A stretch of 64,000 bases of DNA from JAJUFS01 sp036381175 (GTDB taxonomy: Bacteria > Pseudomonadota > Gammaproteobacteria > Natronospirales > JAJUFS01), in contig DASVDI010000027.1 in assembly GCA_036381175.1 (NCBI GenBank), positions 1 to 64,000 on the forward strand, in the 5' to 3' direction. The notes beneath the pieces are model-generated. The model was not told where the DNA came from, made no database searches, and worked only from the letters and a program-made list of their open reading frames with translations. The translations under genes were made by a program, and so were the position numbers. This document shows positions 34,820 to 44,256 of this stretch, piece after piece. The first letter of the stretch is position 1. Every line of letters starts with the position of its first letter.

Positions 34820-35761
34820 TCAGGCTTCGCGATCCAGCCACGCCGACAGACCCTTCGCATTCAGATCCACATCCATGTTCAGCCAGTCATCGCGCCGGCG
34901 TGCATCGTCGGGAAAACCGTGCTCATCCAGGCGCGCGCACAAATAGGCGTGCATCATCCGTTTCATTTCATCGATGCGATCCTCGCGCGCTTCGCAACGC
35001 CGCGCGATCTCGACGAAAGCAACCAGATCGCCATGCAGATCCTCGGCGAGCTTGTCGAGGTTTTCCACGCGGCTGTAGTGCGTGAGATACGCGGCCTCGG
35101 TGTTCAATGACAGCAGGCGGTCGATCGAGGCGTGCGCCTGTTCGGGATCAAAATGTGTCGGCGTTGTCGCGGGAAAAATGAACGCGCCCTTCGCGGTATC
35201 AAACTCACGGTAAGAGACACCAAACGTGTCGCCCGTGAACATCACGTTCGCCTCGCGATCGTGAATGCAATAGTGATGCAGGGCGTGGCCTGTCGTATGC
35301 AGGAAATCCAGCGGGCTTCCGCCGAGAAACAACCGTTCACCGTCATGCACGACACGAATGCGGCTTTCCGGCACGGGAATGATTTCGCCATAAAGGCGCT
35401 TGAAAGTCTTTTCGCCGTAAACGGCATTGGTCGCCTCGACGAGTTGCGTCGGAACGGCGAGATGCTTCGCCGCACGCGGATGCGCAACCAGTGTCGCGTT
35501 CGGCAACTGCTGCATGATGGCGCCGGCGCCACCGGCGTGATCGAGATGCACGTGGGTGATGAACACGTAATCCACGTACTCCAGCGGAATGTTGTTTTCC
35601 TCCAGGCCGGCCAGGAGTTTCGGCAGCGAGCGCGTCGTGCCGGTATCGACGAACGCTGCACGGCCGCCGCGCTGAATGATATGACTCGCCGCCAGGCGTG
35701 GCTGCACGTAGCCGGTGTCGATGGCGCTGATGCCGTCGGGAAAGTGTTCAATCGCTCGCAT
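34820..35761 (-). CDS. metallo-beta-lactamase-fold hydrolase
   Basis: A 313-residue MBL-fold protein. The metal-binding motif HVHLDH is at residues 70-75, followed by TTGHALHHYCI and FTGDTFGVSYREF, giving the usual His and Asp ligands. The C-terminal ~100 residues are helical. The substrate is unknown; the fold covers glyoxalase II-like, lactonase and other hydrolases. The ATG at 35761 (MRAIEHFPDG) is chosen because the MBL domain begins there; the longer frame to 35839 adds unlike residues. It is divergent from the SIMPL lipoprotein. Confidence 0.85.
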   Translation of the reverse strand: MRAIEHFPDGISAIDTGYVQPRLAASHIIQRGGRAAFVDTGTTRSLPKLLAGLEENNIPLEYVDYVFITHVHLDHAGGAGAIMQQLPNATLVAHPRAAKHLAVPTQLVEATNAVYGEKTFKRLYGEIIPVPESRIRVVHDGERLFLGGSPLDFLHTTGHALHHYCIHDREANVMFTGDTFGVSYREFDTAKGAFIFPATTPTHFDPEQAHASIDRLLSLNTEAAYLTHYSRVENLDKLAEDLHGDLVAFVEIARRCEAREDRIDEMKRMMHAYLCARLDEHGFPDDARRRDDWLNMDVDLNAKGLSAWLDREA

Positions 35762-35918
35762 GTGGGCTGCAACGGGTGGCGTGAAGACGGCCCGATTGTA
35801 ACCCTTCGTTGCGGGTAATCCACAAACGCGCCGCTGCACGTTATGTCACGGCAAACAGGTTATTTAAAGGCGGTGACGCGTTAGTATTGTGGAGAATTTC
35901 CATGCTGGAGGCGCCATC

Positions 35919-36629
35919 ATGCAACGTCGATTTTTCGCCTTGTCCGCGCTGTTCGCACTGCTTTTCCTGGCCGCCTGCCAGCCCGTTCCGATGACAGAAA
36001 CCCTCCGCACGGTGGCAGTAAGCGGTGAAGGCGAGATTTCCGTCGCACCCGAGATTGCCACGGTGCATCTTGCCGTCGAGGCCCGCGACCGCGACCTTGC
36101 CGCCGCCCAGGCACAAGCCGGCAAGGTAGTCGATGCCGTGCTGGAGCTGACCGATTCACTGAAGATTCCGCGCAAGCAGGTGAGCTCGACACAACTGCGG
36201 GTGCATCCGGAGTACGACTGGAACGAAGGCCGCCAGGTTTTTCGCGGCTACCTCGTGCAACGCGATATCCAGGTCGAACTCCAGGACCTCGCCAAACTCG
36301 GACCGCTGCTGGAACGCGCGATGGCGGCGGGCGTCAACAACGTGAGCCCTCCCGAGCTCAACGTGGAGGACCCGCGAAAGCTGCACCGCGAAGTGCTGCA
36401 ACTCGCCGCCGCGGATGCGAAAGCGAACGCCGAAGCGCTCGCCGAGACGCTGGACGCAACACTTGGCGACGTACAGCGCGTGAATGCCGTGGAGGACGCT
36501 CCGCCCCGGCCCCTGATGGAGCGAATGATGCCGATGAGTGCGGCCGATTCCGCGAGTGCCGAGCAGACCTACCAAACCGGGCAGATCACGATGCGCGTAA
36601 CCGTGCAGGCGGAGTTTGAGCTGCGTTGA
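35919..36629 (+). CDS. SIMPL-domain (DUF541) lipoprotein
   Basis: A 236-residue predicted lipoprotein: signal MQRRFFALSALFALLFLAA and lipobox Cys20 (LAAC). The mature part is a SIMPL/DUF541 domain (VSGEGEISVAPEIATVHLAV, VDAVLELTDSLKIPRKQV, VQRDIQVELQDL). The family includes periplasmic proteins linked to oxidative stress, with no assigned reaction. GGAGG lies 7 nt before the ATG. Convergent with the peptide transporter operon. Confidence 0.9.
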   Translation: MQRRFFALSALFALLFLAACQPVPMTETLRTVAVSGEGEISVAPEIATVHLAVEARDRDLAAAQAQAGKVVDAVLELTDSLKIPRKQVSSTQLRVHPEYDWNEGRQVFRGYLVQRDIQVELQDLAKLGPLLERAMAAGVNNVSPPELNVEDPRKLHREVLQLAAADAKANAEALAETLDATLGDVQRVNAVEDAPPRPLMERMMPMSAADSASAEQTYQTGQITMRVTVQAEFELR

Positions 36630-36656
36630 TATTCAGGGTCGGCCCTCGCGCCGCTC

Positions 36657-37484
36657 TCATGAAGCTTCGCCGGGTATGTGCTGGCTGGAATCGCGTTCTG
36701 GTTGCGTGCGCGGGTCGGGTGGGAGTACGGCTTCAAGCAGTTCGCGCGTGTAAGGATGTTTCGGCGATTCGAAGATGACATCGCGCGGGGCGAATTCCAC
36801 GATCCGCCCGTCATGCATGACCATCACCTCGTCGCAGAGGTAACGCACGGCGGTCATGTCGTGGGCGATGAAGATCATGCCGATGCCGAGATCGCGGCGA
36901 AGTGTTGCGAGCAGGCCGAGAATCTGTCCGCGGATCGAGGTGTCCAGCGCGCTGACCGGTTCGTCGCAAACGAGCAGACGCGGTTCGCAGATGATCGCGC
37001 GCGCAATACCGACGCGCTGGCATTGGCCGCCGGAAAGTTCGTGCGGATAACTTGATGCAAGGTCTGTATCGAGGCCGACGCGGCGCAGGGTTTCGAGCGC
37101 GGTTTCGTGACGTTGTGTCGCGTTTTGTTGCGGACAATGCACGCGCAGCGGTTCTTCGAGAATGCGCGTAACGGTCATGCGGGGATTCAACGAGGCCAGC
37201 GGATCCTGGAAAACGGCCTGCATTTGCCGGCGTGCCGAGCGCAATTCGCGCGATTTCATTTTCTCCAGGTTCGCGCCGAGAAGGTTCACGCTGCCCGCGT
37301 GTTCTTCGAGTTGCAGGATCGCTCGCGCGAGAGAGGATTTGCCGCAACCGGATTCACCGACGATACCGAGTGTCGCGCCCTCGGTGAGCGTAAAACTCAC
37401 GCCATCGACCGCGCGCAAGCGCGGCTTGCCCGGCCGCGCGTATTCCACGACGAGATCGCGCACCTCGAGCAGGCTTTCAGTCAC
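36657..37484 (-). CDS. oligo/dipeptide ABC transporter ATPase (OppF/DppF-like)
   Basis: A 275-residue ABC ATPase. Walker A is GESGCGKS (43-50), the signature is LSGGQCQRVGIARAI and Walker B is LLVCDEPVSALD. A C-terminal extension (EAVLPPDPRTQPERD) is typical of the oligopeptide ATPases. The start is GTG at 37484, overlapping the upstream ATPase gene by 8 nt. Last gene of the transporter operon. Confidence 0.93.
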   Translation of the reverse strand: MTESLLEVRDLVVEYARPGKPRLRAVDGVSFTLTEGATLGIVGESGCGKSSLARAILQLEEHAGSVNLLGANLEKMKSRELRSARRQMQAVFQDPLASLNPRMTVTRILEEPLRVHCPQQNATQRHETALETLRRVGLDTDLASSYPHELSGGQCQRVGIARAIICEPRLLVCDEPVSALDTSIRGQILGLLATLRRDLGIGMIFIAHDMTAVRYLCDEVMVMHDGRIVEFAPRDVIFESPKHPYTRELLEAVLPPDPRTQPERDSSQHIPGEAS

Positions 37485-38430
37485 GTTTCACCTCGGCATG
37501 ACAGGCGACGAAATGCGTCGGTGAAATGGCAAGCCAGGGCAATGGCTGCTGGCAACGGTTCATGATGTCTTCACAACGCGGCGCGAATGCGCAACCCGCC
37601 GGCAGTTTGTCGGGTTTCGGCGGCTGGCCCGCGATCGGTTTCGGAATGCCGCCGTGCAGACGCGGTGCCGCGGCTAGCAGTCCGCGCGTGTAGCGATGAC
37701 GTGGATCATCGAACAACTCCTGCACCGTTGCGGTTTCGACAACGCGCCCCGCGTACATCACCGCAACGCGCTGCGCGATGCGCGCAACCACGCCCAGATC
37801 GTGCGTGATGATAATGAGAGAAAAGCCGAATTCCTGTTGCAGGTCCTTCAGCAAATCAAGGATCCGGCGCTGCACGGTCACGTCCAGCGCGGTGGTCGGC
37901 TCGTCGGCGATCATAATATCCGGTCGTCCGAGCAACGCCATCGCCAGCATGACGCGTTGGCGCTGGCCGCCGGACAGCTGGTGCGGATACTGCTTCATCC
38001 GTGTTGCGGGGTCGGGAATGCGCACAAGTTCCAGCATTTCCTCGGCCGCTGCGCGCGCTGCCTTGCCCGTGAGTTTGCGATGCCGTTGGAGCACTTCGGC
38101 GAGTTGCGTGCCAATCCGAAGATAAGGATTCAGCGCGGTCATCGCGTCCTGGAACACGTACGCAATCTGTCCGCCGCGCACCGCGCGTATATCTTCGTCG
38201 TTCAAGGCGAGCAGGTTCTGGCCGTTCAACCAGGCTTCTCCGCTGATGACAGCGTTCGCCGGCGTGAGGCGCGTGAGCGCGAGAAAAGCCTGGCTTTTGC
38301 CCGCGCCCGATTCACCGACGATGGCGAGAATTTCGTTCTTCGCGAGCTGGATATCGAGATTGTTGACGGCGGGAACGATGTGTTCCTGCTGCCGGAAATG
38401 CACGTTGAGCCGGCGGATGTCGAGCAGCAT
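37477..38430 (-). CDS. oligo/dipeptide ABC transporter ATPase (OppD/DppD-like)
   Basis: A 317-residue ABC ATPase. Walker A is GESGAGKS (39-46), the signature LSGGQRQRVMLAMAL, Walker B IMIADEPTTALD. The C-terminal PGCAFAPRCEDIMNRCQQ cysteine-containing stretch is the typical oligopeptide-transporter tail, which binds an iron-sulfur cluster in some members. The ATG at 38430 overlaps the stop codon of the small membrane gene (TGATG). Pairs with the OppF-like ATPase. Confidence 0.93.
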   Translation of the reverse strand: MLLDIRRLNVHFRQQEHIVPAVNNLDIQLAKNEILAIVGESGAGKSQAFLALTRLTPANAVISGEAWLNGQNLLALNDEDIRAVRGGQIAYVFQDAMTALNPYLRIGTQLAEVLQRHRKLTGKAARAAAEEMLELVRIPDPATRMKQYPHQLSGGQRQRVMLAMALLGRPDIMIADEPTTALDVTVQRRILDLLKDLQQEFGFSLIIITHDLGVVARIAQRVAVMYAGRVVETATVQELFDDPRHRYTRGLLAAAPRLHGGIPKPIAGQPPKPDKLPAGCAFAPRCEDIMNRCQQPLPWLAISPTHFVACHAEVKRD

Positions 38431-38834
38431 CAGGACATTCTCCGCCACCAGCATTGCACCGCCAACGGCAAGGCAACGAACAGCACCGCGCCGCAGGCGA
38501 AATCCAGCCACCAGGGAAACGGATCCAGGCGTTGCAGGCGTTCGAGCAAGAGGTACAGCACGAGCGCACAGGCGGCGCCCGGGAGTGCAGTGTTCACAAT
38601 CTTGTTTTTAGCGTGTTCAGCCAGCGGCCAGCACAAGGGCAACGCAAGAATTGCAACCAGTGCACTGAACAGCAGGAAGCGCGCGATCGCGAGGCGCGCG
38701 AGCGGATGGCTTCCATCCATCAGCCATGCATCGGGAAGGTAATCGACGGACAACGCGTACCCGGCGCGCACGGTGACGAGCAGCGCGATGCCGGTGAGGA
38801 GAGAGAGCAGGATGTCGTTGATGGTTTTATTCAT
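38430..38834 (-). CDS. small membrane protein inside the peptide transporter operon
   Basis: A 134-residue protein with four hydrophobic segments (for example LLSLLTGIALLVTVRAGYAL and FLLFSALVAILALPLCWPL). I do not recognise a family. The ATG at 38834 begins after the repeat cluster at 38842-39001, and the stop codon overlaps the oppD-like start. Being embedded between permease and ATPase genes suggests an accessory role (inference). Confidence 0.65.
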   Translation of the reverse strand: MNKTINDILLSLLTGIALLVTVRAGYALSVDYLPDAWLMDGSHPLARLAIARFLLFSALVAILALPLCWPLAEHAKNKIVNTALPGAACALVLYLLLERLQRLDPFPWWLDFACGAVLFVALPLAVQCWWRRMS

Positions 38835-38841
38835 TTGATTC

Positions 38842-39001
38842 TCGCGGAAATCCCCCCGCAAATCCCCCCGCTGTGCTTCGCACAGCGGCCCCCTTTTGCA
38901 AAGGGGGCTGCGTTCTCCCGGCGCCGTCGCAAGTCCAGCGATTCTGCAACCTGCTGAACGAAGCACTCCCTCCCTTTTTCGAAGGGAGGGCCGGGGAGGG
39001 A
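38842..39001. repeat. cluster of G/C-run hairpins
   Basis: Three strong hairpins in a row: CCGCTGTGC/GCACAGCGG (38868-38876 with 38880-38888), GCCCCCTTT/AAAGGGGGC (38888-38896 with 38900-38908) and CCCTCCCTT/AAGGGAGGG (38968-38976 with 38982-38990). They are flanked by AAATCCCCCC units at about 38847-38869 and by GGGGAGGGATTT at the other end. It resembles a dispersed composite repeat and has no coding potential I can support. It lies between the oppC-like and small membrane genes. Confidence 0.7.
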
Positions 39002-39034
39002 TTTTCTGCTCTCATTCCAGGCTGGAACCATCTG

Positions 39035-39904
39035 TCACCGATCCTTCGGATCGAGCGCATCACGCAATCCATCGCCAACAAAATTCAGGCAGAACAGCGT
39101 GGTGGCGAGAAATCCCGCCGGGAACAGCAATGTCCATGGCGCGATTTCCATTTCGCGCGCGCCTTCGTTCACGAGCGCGCCCCACGACGTTGCCGGTTCC
39201 TGCACACCGAGACCGAGAAAGCTCAGGAACGATTCAACCAGGATGACTTGCGGCACCGTCAGCGTCGTGTAGACAACAACCACGCCGAGAATGTTCGGCA
39301 CGATGTGCCGGAAGATGATCGCGAATCCCGAGAGTCCCGTGGCGCGCGCGGCGAGCACGAATTCCTTTTCCTTCAGCGAGAGTGTCTGGCCGCGCACGAT
39401 GCGAGCCATGTCCAGCCAGTTCACGGCGCCAATGGCGATGAACACCAGCAGGATGTCGCGACCGAAGAACACCATCAGCAGGATCACGAAGAACATGAAC
39501 GGCATCGCGTAGAGAATATCCACCGCGCGCATCATCACCGCATCGATGCGTCCGCCGAAGTAACCGGCAATCGCGCCCCAGCTGATGCCGATGACAAGGC
39601 TCACCAACGTCGCGACAAACCCGACGGCCAGTGAAATCCGTCCGCCTGCGAGCGTGCGCGCAAACAGATCACGGCCGAGCGCGTCGGTGCCGAACCAGTG
39701 CGCACTCGCGGCATCCGGCGGAATCGACATCATGCTCCAGTCGATGTGCGCGGGCTCGTGCGGCGTGAGCAACGGACCGAGGAAACACAACAGCGCGATG
39801 CCGGCGAGAATCACCGCCGCGGTTACCGCCGCGCGATTCTGGCGCAAGCGCTGCCACGCCATCGCGCCCGGCGAATGCAGCGAACGGTGCAGGATGGCAC
39901 TCAT
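39035..39904 (-). CDS. oligo/dipeptide ABC transporter permease (OppC/DppC-like)
   Basis: A 289-residue inner-membrane permease. The OppC-type N-terminus (AMAWQRLRQNRAAVTAAVIL), the HWFGTDALGRDLFARTLAG segment and the EAA loop (EFVLAARATGLSGFAIIF) are clear. It overlaps the OppB-like gene by 4 nt (ATGA). It partners OppB in forming the channel. Confidence 0.93.
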   Translation of the reverse strand: MSAILHRSLHSPGAMAWQRLRQNRAAVTAAVILAGIALLCFLGPLLTPHEPAHIDWSMMSIPPDAASAHWFGTDALGRDLFARTLAGGRISLAVGFVATLVSLVIGISWGAIAGYFGGRIDAVMMRAVDILYAMPFMFFVILLMVFFGRDILLVFIAIGAVNWLDMARIVRGQTLSLKEKEFVLAARATGLSGFAIIFRHIVPNILGVVVVYTTLTVPQVILVESFLSFLGLGVQEPATSWGALVNEGAREMEIAPWTLLFPAGFLATTLFCLNFVGDGLRDALDPKDR

Positions 39905-40824
39905 CGGTAACGCACGCGTGGATCGAGCGCGGCGTACGCGAGATCCACCAGCAGGTTGAAAAGAATCACCAGCGCGCCGTAGAAAATCACCACGCCCAGG
40001 ACCAGCGTGTAATCGCGGTTCAGCGCGCCGTGCACGAAGAAGCGCCCGATGCCGGGAATGCCGAAAATTTCCTCGACGACAACCGAACCGGTCAACACTG
40101 CGGCGGCGGCGGGGCCGAGATACGACACCACCGGCAGCAATGCAGGCTTGAGCGCGTGGCGCAGCAGCACTTCGCGCGGCGACAAACCTTTCGCGCGGGC
40201 AGTGCGGATGAAATCGCTATGCAGAACTTCCGTGACACTGGAGCGCGTCAGCCGCGCGATGTACGCGACTTGCGGCAAGGCGAGCACGATGACCGGCAAC
40301 ACGAGATACGGCAACGCGCCGTCATGCCAGCCGCCAGCGGGCAGCCAGTCGAAGTAAATCGCGAACACCAGCACGAGCAACGGCGCCATGACGAAATTCG
40401 GAACGGAAATGCCGGTCATCGATGCCGTCATCACGGCGTGATCTGGCCAGCGATTGCGACGCAGCGCAGCGTAGCTTCCGGCGGCAACGCCACCGATCAA
40501 CGCGATCAGCATCGCGAGTCCGCCCAGCGTCATCGACACCGGCAGGCCGGCGTAAATGAGTTCGCTCACGGTGTAATCGCGATACTGGAATGACGGACCG
40601 AAATCGCCCTGCAACACGTCGCCGAGATAACGAACGTATTGTTGCAGCAACGGTTCATCGAGATGGTATTTCGCTTGCAGGTTCGCTTCGATTGCCGGCG
40701 GCAGCGCGCGCTCGAAATCGAACGGCCCGCCCGGCGCGAAACGCACCAGGAAGAACGCGAGCGTGACCAGCAGCCACAGCGTCGGAATCGCGCTCGCAAT
40801 GCGGATGAAAAGATAACGCGCCAC
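39901..40824 (-). CDS. oligo/dipeptide ABC transporter permease (OppB/DppB-like)
   Basis: A 307-residue inner-membrane permease with the usual N-terminal helix (ARYLFIRIASAIPTLWLLVT), FAPGGPFD and the EAA loop (DFIRTARAKGLSPREVLLRH). The start is GTG at 40824, one base after the binding-protein stop codon. It overlaps the OppC-like gene by 4 nt. Confidence 0.93.
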   Translation of the reverse strand: MARYLFIRIASAIPTLWLLVTLAFFLVRFAPGGPFDFERALPPAIEANLQAKYHLDEPLLQQYVRYLGDVLQGDFGPSFQYRDYTVSELIYAGLPVSMTLGGLAMLIALIGGVAAGSYAALRRNRWPDHAVMTASMTGISVPNFVMAPLLVLVFAIYFDWLPAGGWHDGALPYLVLPVIVLALPQVAYIARLTRSSVTEVLHSDFIRTARAKGLSPREVLLRHALKPALLPVVSYLGPAAAAVLTGSVVVEEIFGIPGIGRFFVHGALNRDYTLVLGVVIFYGALVILFNLLVDLAYAALDPRVRYR

Positions 40825-40825
40825 G

Positions 40826-42448
40826 TCAATCCTTGATGTAAAGATCGCGGCTGGCGTGATGATCGAGAATGTTGTCCTCCCAGCCGCCGACGCGCGGGCT
40901 CACCAGGTGCTTGCTGACGTAAATGTAGATCGGCAGGATCGGCTGGTCCGCCAGCATCATCGCTTCGGCGCGGCGATAAATTTCCATGCGTTTTTCCGGA
41001 TCTGCGGTGTTCGACGCTTTCTCCAGCAGCGCGTCGTATTCCGGATTCGCGTAACCGTAATCGTTCACGCCGCTTTCGGAATGCAGCAGTTGCAGAAAGG
41101 TTTGCGGATCGTCGTAATCGCCGACCCAGCCTGCGCGAAACACTTCGGTAATTTCCCGCTGGCGACGGTTCTGCAGGAACACGCGCCATTCTTCGTGCAC
41201 GAGATTCGTATCCACGCCGAGATGTTTTTTCCACATGCTCGCGATGGCGATCGCGACGTGTTCGTGCGTGTCGCCGGTGTTGAAACGCAGTTCGACTTCC
41301 AATGGCTTGTCGTTCGAATAGCCGGCTTCGCGATACAACCGTTGCGCGGTTTCGATGCGCTTTTCCATCGGCCAGCTCGCGTAATCCGGTAGCGGCGACT
41401 GGTAATTCTCGATACCGGGCGGCGTCAGCGTCCACGCCGGCAGTTCGCCACGGCCGAGCACCTTGTTCGCGATAATGTCGCGATCGATGACCATCGACAG
41501 CGCACGTCGCAGTTTCGGTGCATCCTTGAACGGCGGCTTGCGAAGATTGAAACCGTAGTAATACGTGCTGAGATACGGTGCGATACGCAGCGCTTCAGGC
41601 ATCTCGCGCTTCAACCATTCGTAGCGGCGCACGGGGATGGTCTGCGTGATGTCGAGTCCGCCCGCGCGAAATCGATTGAACTCCGCTTCCTCGTCGCCGA
41701 TGGGATAGTAGTAAACGGTCTCGATGCGAACGTCATCCGCATCCCAGTAATGTTCGTTGCGCACAAGCTTGATGTGTCCGTTCACGATCCATTCATCAAG
41801 TCGGTAGGCGCCGTTCGAAACGAGATTGCCTGCGCGCGTGAATTTCTCGCCGTGCTTCTCGAGACTCGGAAGATGAATCGGATAGGTGCTGTGATGACTC
41901 AGCAGACGAAGCAGATAGGGCGCGGGTGATTCGAGGCGGATTTCAAGCTCGCGTTCGTCGCGCGCGATGACGCCGAGTGTTCCGGGTTTTGCATCGTTTG
42001 CGAGAATCGCGCGCGCATTTTCGATGATGGCGAGCGTCTGCGCGTAGGGCGATCCCGTTTCCGGCGACAGGCTCCGGCGTATTCCCGCGACGAAATCCTT
42101 CGCAGTGACGGGATCGCCATTCGACCAGCGCGCGTCGTCGCGCAAATGGAATGTATAAACCCTGCCATCCTCGCTGATCTCCCAGCTTTCTGCCGTGCCA
42201 GGAAGAATTTTTCCGTCCGGCCCTTCGCGTGTAAGGCCTTCGTAAAGGTCGCGCAGAATGTTGGCCGCTTCCGCGCCACGCGCGCGATGCGGATCGAGCG
42301 ATTCCGGTTCGAGATAATTGCCGCGCCGAAGAACATCCGCGCTTTCTTCCGCCTGTCCTTGTGCCGATACCGCCGCAAACGCCGTAACGAACAGGGTTGA
42401 CAGCACGCAAGCCGTCGCCAGCAAACGGCGCATCCCGCATCGGGTCAT
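40826..42448 (-). CDS. peptide-binding protein 1 (OppA/SBP_bac_5 type, soluble)
   Basis: A 540-residue periplasmic substrate-binding protein of family 5. It has a Sec signal peptide (CGMRRLLATACVLSTLFVTAF, ending near AVSAQG) with no lipobox cysteine at the cleavage site. The family pattern RRGNYLEPESLDPHRA and the FHLRDDARWSNGDPVTAKDF segment follow. GGAG lies 7 nt before the ATG. It is homologous to the adjacent lipoprotein at 42522, suggesting duplication. Confidence 0.93.
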   Translation of the reverse strand: MTRCGMRRLLATACVLSTLFVTAFAAVSAQGQAEESADVLRRGNYLEPESLDPHRARGAEAANILRDLYEGLTREGPDGKILPGTAESWEISEDGRVYTFHLRDDARWSNGDPVTAKDFVAGIRRSLSPETGSPYAQTLAIIENARAILANDAKPGTLGVIARDERELEIRLESPAPYLLRLLSHHSTYPIHLPSLEKHGEKFTRAGNLVSNGAYRLDEWIVNGHIKLVRNEHYWDADDVRIETVYYYPIGDEEAEFNRFRAGGLDITQTIPVRRYEWLKREMPEALRIAPYLSTYYYGFNLRKPPFKDAPKLRRALSMVIDRDIIANKVLGRGELPAWTLTPPGIENYQSPLPDYASWPMEKRIETAQRLYREAGYSNDKPLEVELRFNTGDTHEHVAIAIASMWKKHLGVDTNLVHEEWRVFLQNRRQREITEVFRAGWVGDYDDPQTFLQLLHSESGVNDYGYANPEYDALLEKASNTADPEKRMEIYRRAEAMMLADQPILPIYIYVSKHLVSPRVGGWEDNILDHHASRDLYIKD

Positions 42449-42521
42449 AGTTTTCTCCGGTGTTATCCGTATGGAATCTGCTTGCGCCAGAGTGTAGCGC
42501 CTGCGCGTTCGGAAGAAAGGC

Positions 42522-44114
42522 CTATTCGATCCAGAAGAGATGCTTCGTGTAGTGATGATCCATGAGGTTACCGGTGTAGCCGCCGACCGATGGCGAAACG
42601 AGCCGCGCCTTCGCGTAATGGAACAAGGGAATCAACGGAACCTCGGCGTTAACTTCACGCGCGGCAGCCGAGAACAACTCAAGGCGTTTTTGTGCATCGC
42701 GCGTTGTTGCGGCCTGCTCGATGAGCGCGTCGTAGCGCGGATTGTTCCAGCCGAATTCGTTCATGCCGTGTTCGGAATGCAGGATTTCCGCAAAGCTGTT
42801 CGGATCGGGATACTCGCCGATCCAGCCCGAGCGAAAGACCTGCGTCTTCTCCCGTTGCTGGCGCGTCTGCAGATAGACTTTCCATTCCTCGTTGCGAAGG
42901 CGCGTTTCCACGCCGAGCTGCTGTTTCCACATCGCCGCAACCGCCGTCACGACGCGCCGGTCGCGGTCGCGCGTGTTGTAGAGCATTTCGACGGTTACCG
43001 GTTCTTCCGGTCCGTAACCGGCATCAACGAGCAGCGCGCGTGCGGCCGCGTGCCGCTTTTCCATCGGCCAGGCCGCCCAATCGGGTTGCGGTGGTTTGTA
43101 ATTGCCGATTGGCGGAATCCATCCGAAAGCGGGCGTCTCGCCGCTGGCCACGATTTCGCGTGCCAGCAACTTGCGATCAATGACCATGGACAGCGCGCGG
43201 CGCACGCGCACATCGTCCAGCGGCGCGCGGGTGGTGTTGAGACCGAGGTAATAAACGCCGAACCACGGATGAATGCGCAGGACCTTCCCATAATTTTCGC
43301 GCAGCCAGCCGAGCCGGCCGGGCGGCACGCTGTAAGTAATGTGCACGTCGCCCGCCGTGAACCGCGCGAGTTCGGAGCGCTGGTCATCGATCGGCAGGTA
43401 CGCGACGCGTTCAATGGCGACATTTTCGGCGTCGCGGTAGTGCGGATTCTTCTCAAGCAGGATGTGCGAATTCACCTGCCATTCGATCAATCGGTACGCG
43501 CCGTTGGACACCAGCGTGCCGGGCCGCGCCCAATGCTCCGTCGCCTGAACCGTTTCGGGATGCACGGGAAACGTGGAAGGGTGCGTGAGCGTGGCCAGGA
43601 AATACGGCGTTGGGGCGTTGAGTTCGACAACGAGCGTGCGCGGTTCGGGCGCACGGACGCCGAGTGTTTCGGGAGCGGCCGCGCCGCGGAGAATTCCGGC
43701 GGCGTTTTTGATCGGCAGCAGGGTTTCGCTGACGATGCCGCCCGTAGCCGGCGTCACTGCGCGACGAAAACTGAACACGAAATCGTTTGCGGTGACGGGA
43801 TCACCATTCGACCAGCGCGCATCCGCGCGCAGATGAAACGTCCATTCAAGTCCGTCTTTGCTGACTGACCATTTCTGCGCCACGCCGCCGACGAGTTCGC
43901 CGGCCGCCGTCTCAGCCATCAATCCCTCGAACAGATCACGCTGGATATTGCGCGCGGGCACGCCTTCGGAACGGTGCGGATCGAGACTTGCCGGTTCGGC
44001 CTGGTTGCCAATGCGAAGCACGCGCACACCATCCGGCGCTTCGCTGCACGCTGCCAGTAACGACAGGCATGCGAAGCCGACAACAAAGGCAGTCCGGCAT
44101 GAAACAGGAGTCAT
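42522..44114 (-). CDS. peptide-binding protein 2 (OppA/SBP_bac_5 type, lipoprotein)
   Basis: A 530-residue substrate-binding protein of family 5, predicted to be a lipoprotein (signal with LSLLAAC, lipid Cys23). The pattern RIGNQAEPASLDPHRSEG and FHLRADARWSNGDPVTANDF are close to the downstream soluble protein. The ATG at 44114 (MTPVSCRTAFVVGF) gives a clean lipoprotein signal; the longer frame to 44231 lacks one. First gene of the transporter operon. Confidence 0.92.
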   Translation of the reverse strand: MTPVSCRTAFVVGFACLSLLAACSEAPDGVRVLRIGNQAEPASLDPHRSEGVPARNIQRDLFEGLMAETAAGELVGGVAQKWSVSKDGLEWTFHLRADARWSNGDPVTANDFVFSFRRAVTPATGGIVSETLLPIKNAAGILRGAAAPETLGVRAPEPRTLVVELNAPTPYFLATLTHPSTFPVHPETVQATEHWARPGTLVSNGAYRLIEWQVNSHILLEKNPHYRDAENVAIERVAYLPIDDQRSELARFTAGDVHITYSVPPGRLGWLRENYGKVLRIHPWFGVYYLGLNTTRAPLDDVRVRRALSMVIDRKLLAREIVASGETPAFGWIPPIGNYKPPQPDWAAWPMEKRHAAARALLVDAGYGPEEPVTVEMLYNTRDRDRRVVTAVAAMWKQQLGVETRLRNEEWKVYLQTRQQREKTQVFRSGWIGEYPDPNSFAEILHSEHGMNEFGWNNPRYDALIEQAATTRDAQKRLELFSAAAREVNAEVPLIPLFHYAKARLVSPSVGGYTGNLMDHHYTKHLFWIE

Positions 44115-44256
44115 CTTATTGGTATAGCAGGAAATTTTTGCGCGCGAGGCCTGGATGGAACGAGAAGCGGCGCAGAATCGAAGGTTAAGGAATGCTGTCC
44201 CGGATTTCACCGTGCTGGCGCACGATTTCATCCGGGCTGCAGATCACGCGCTTTCG

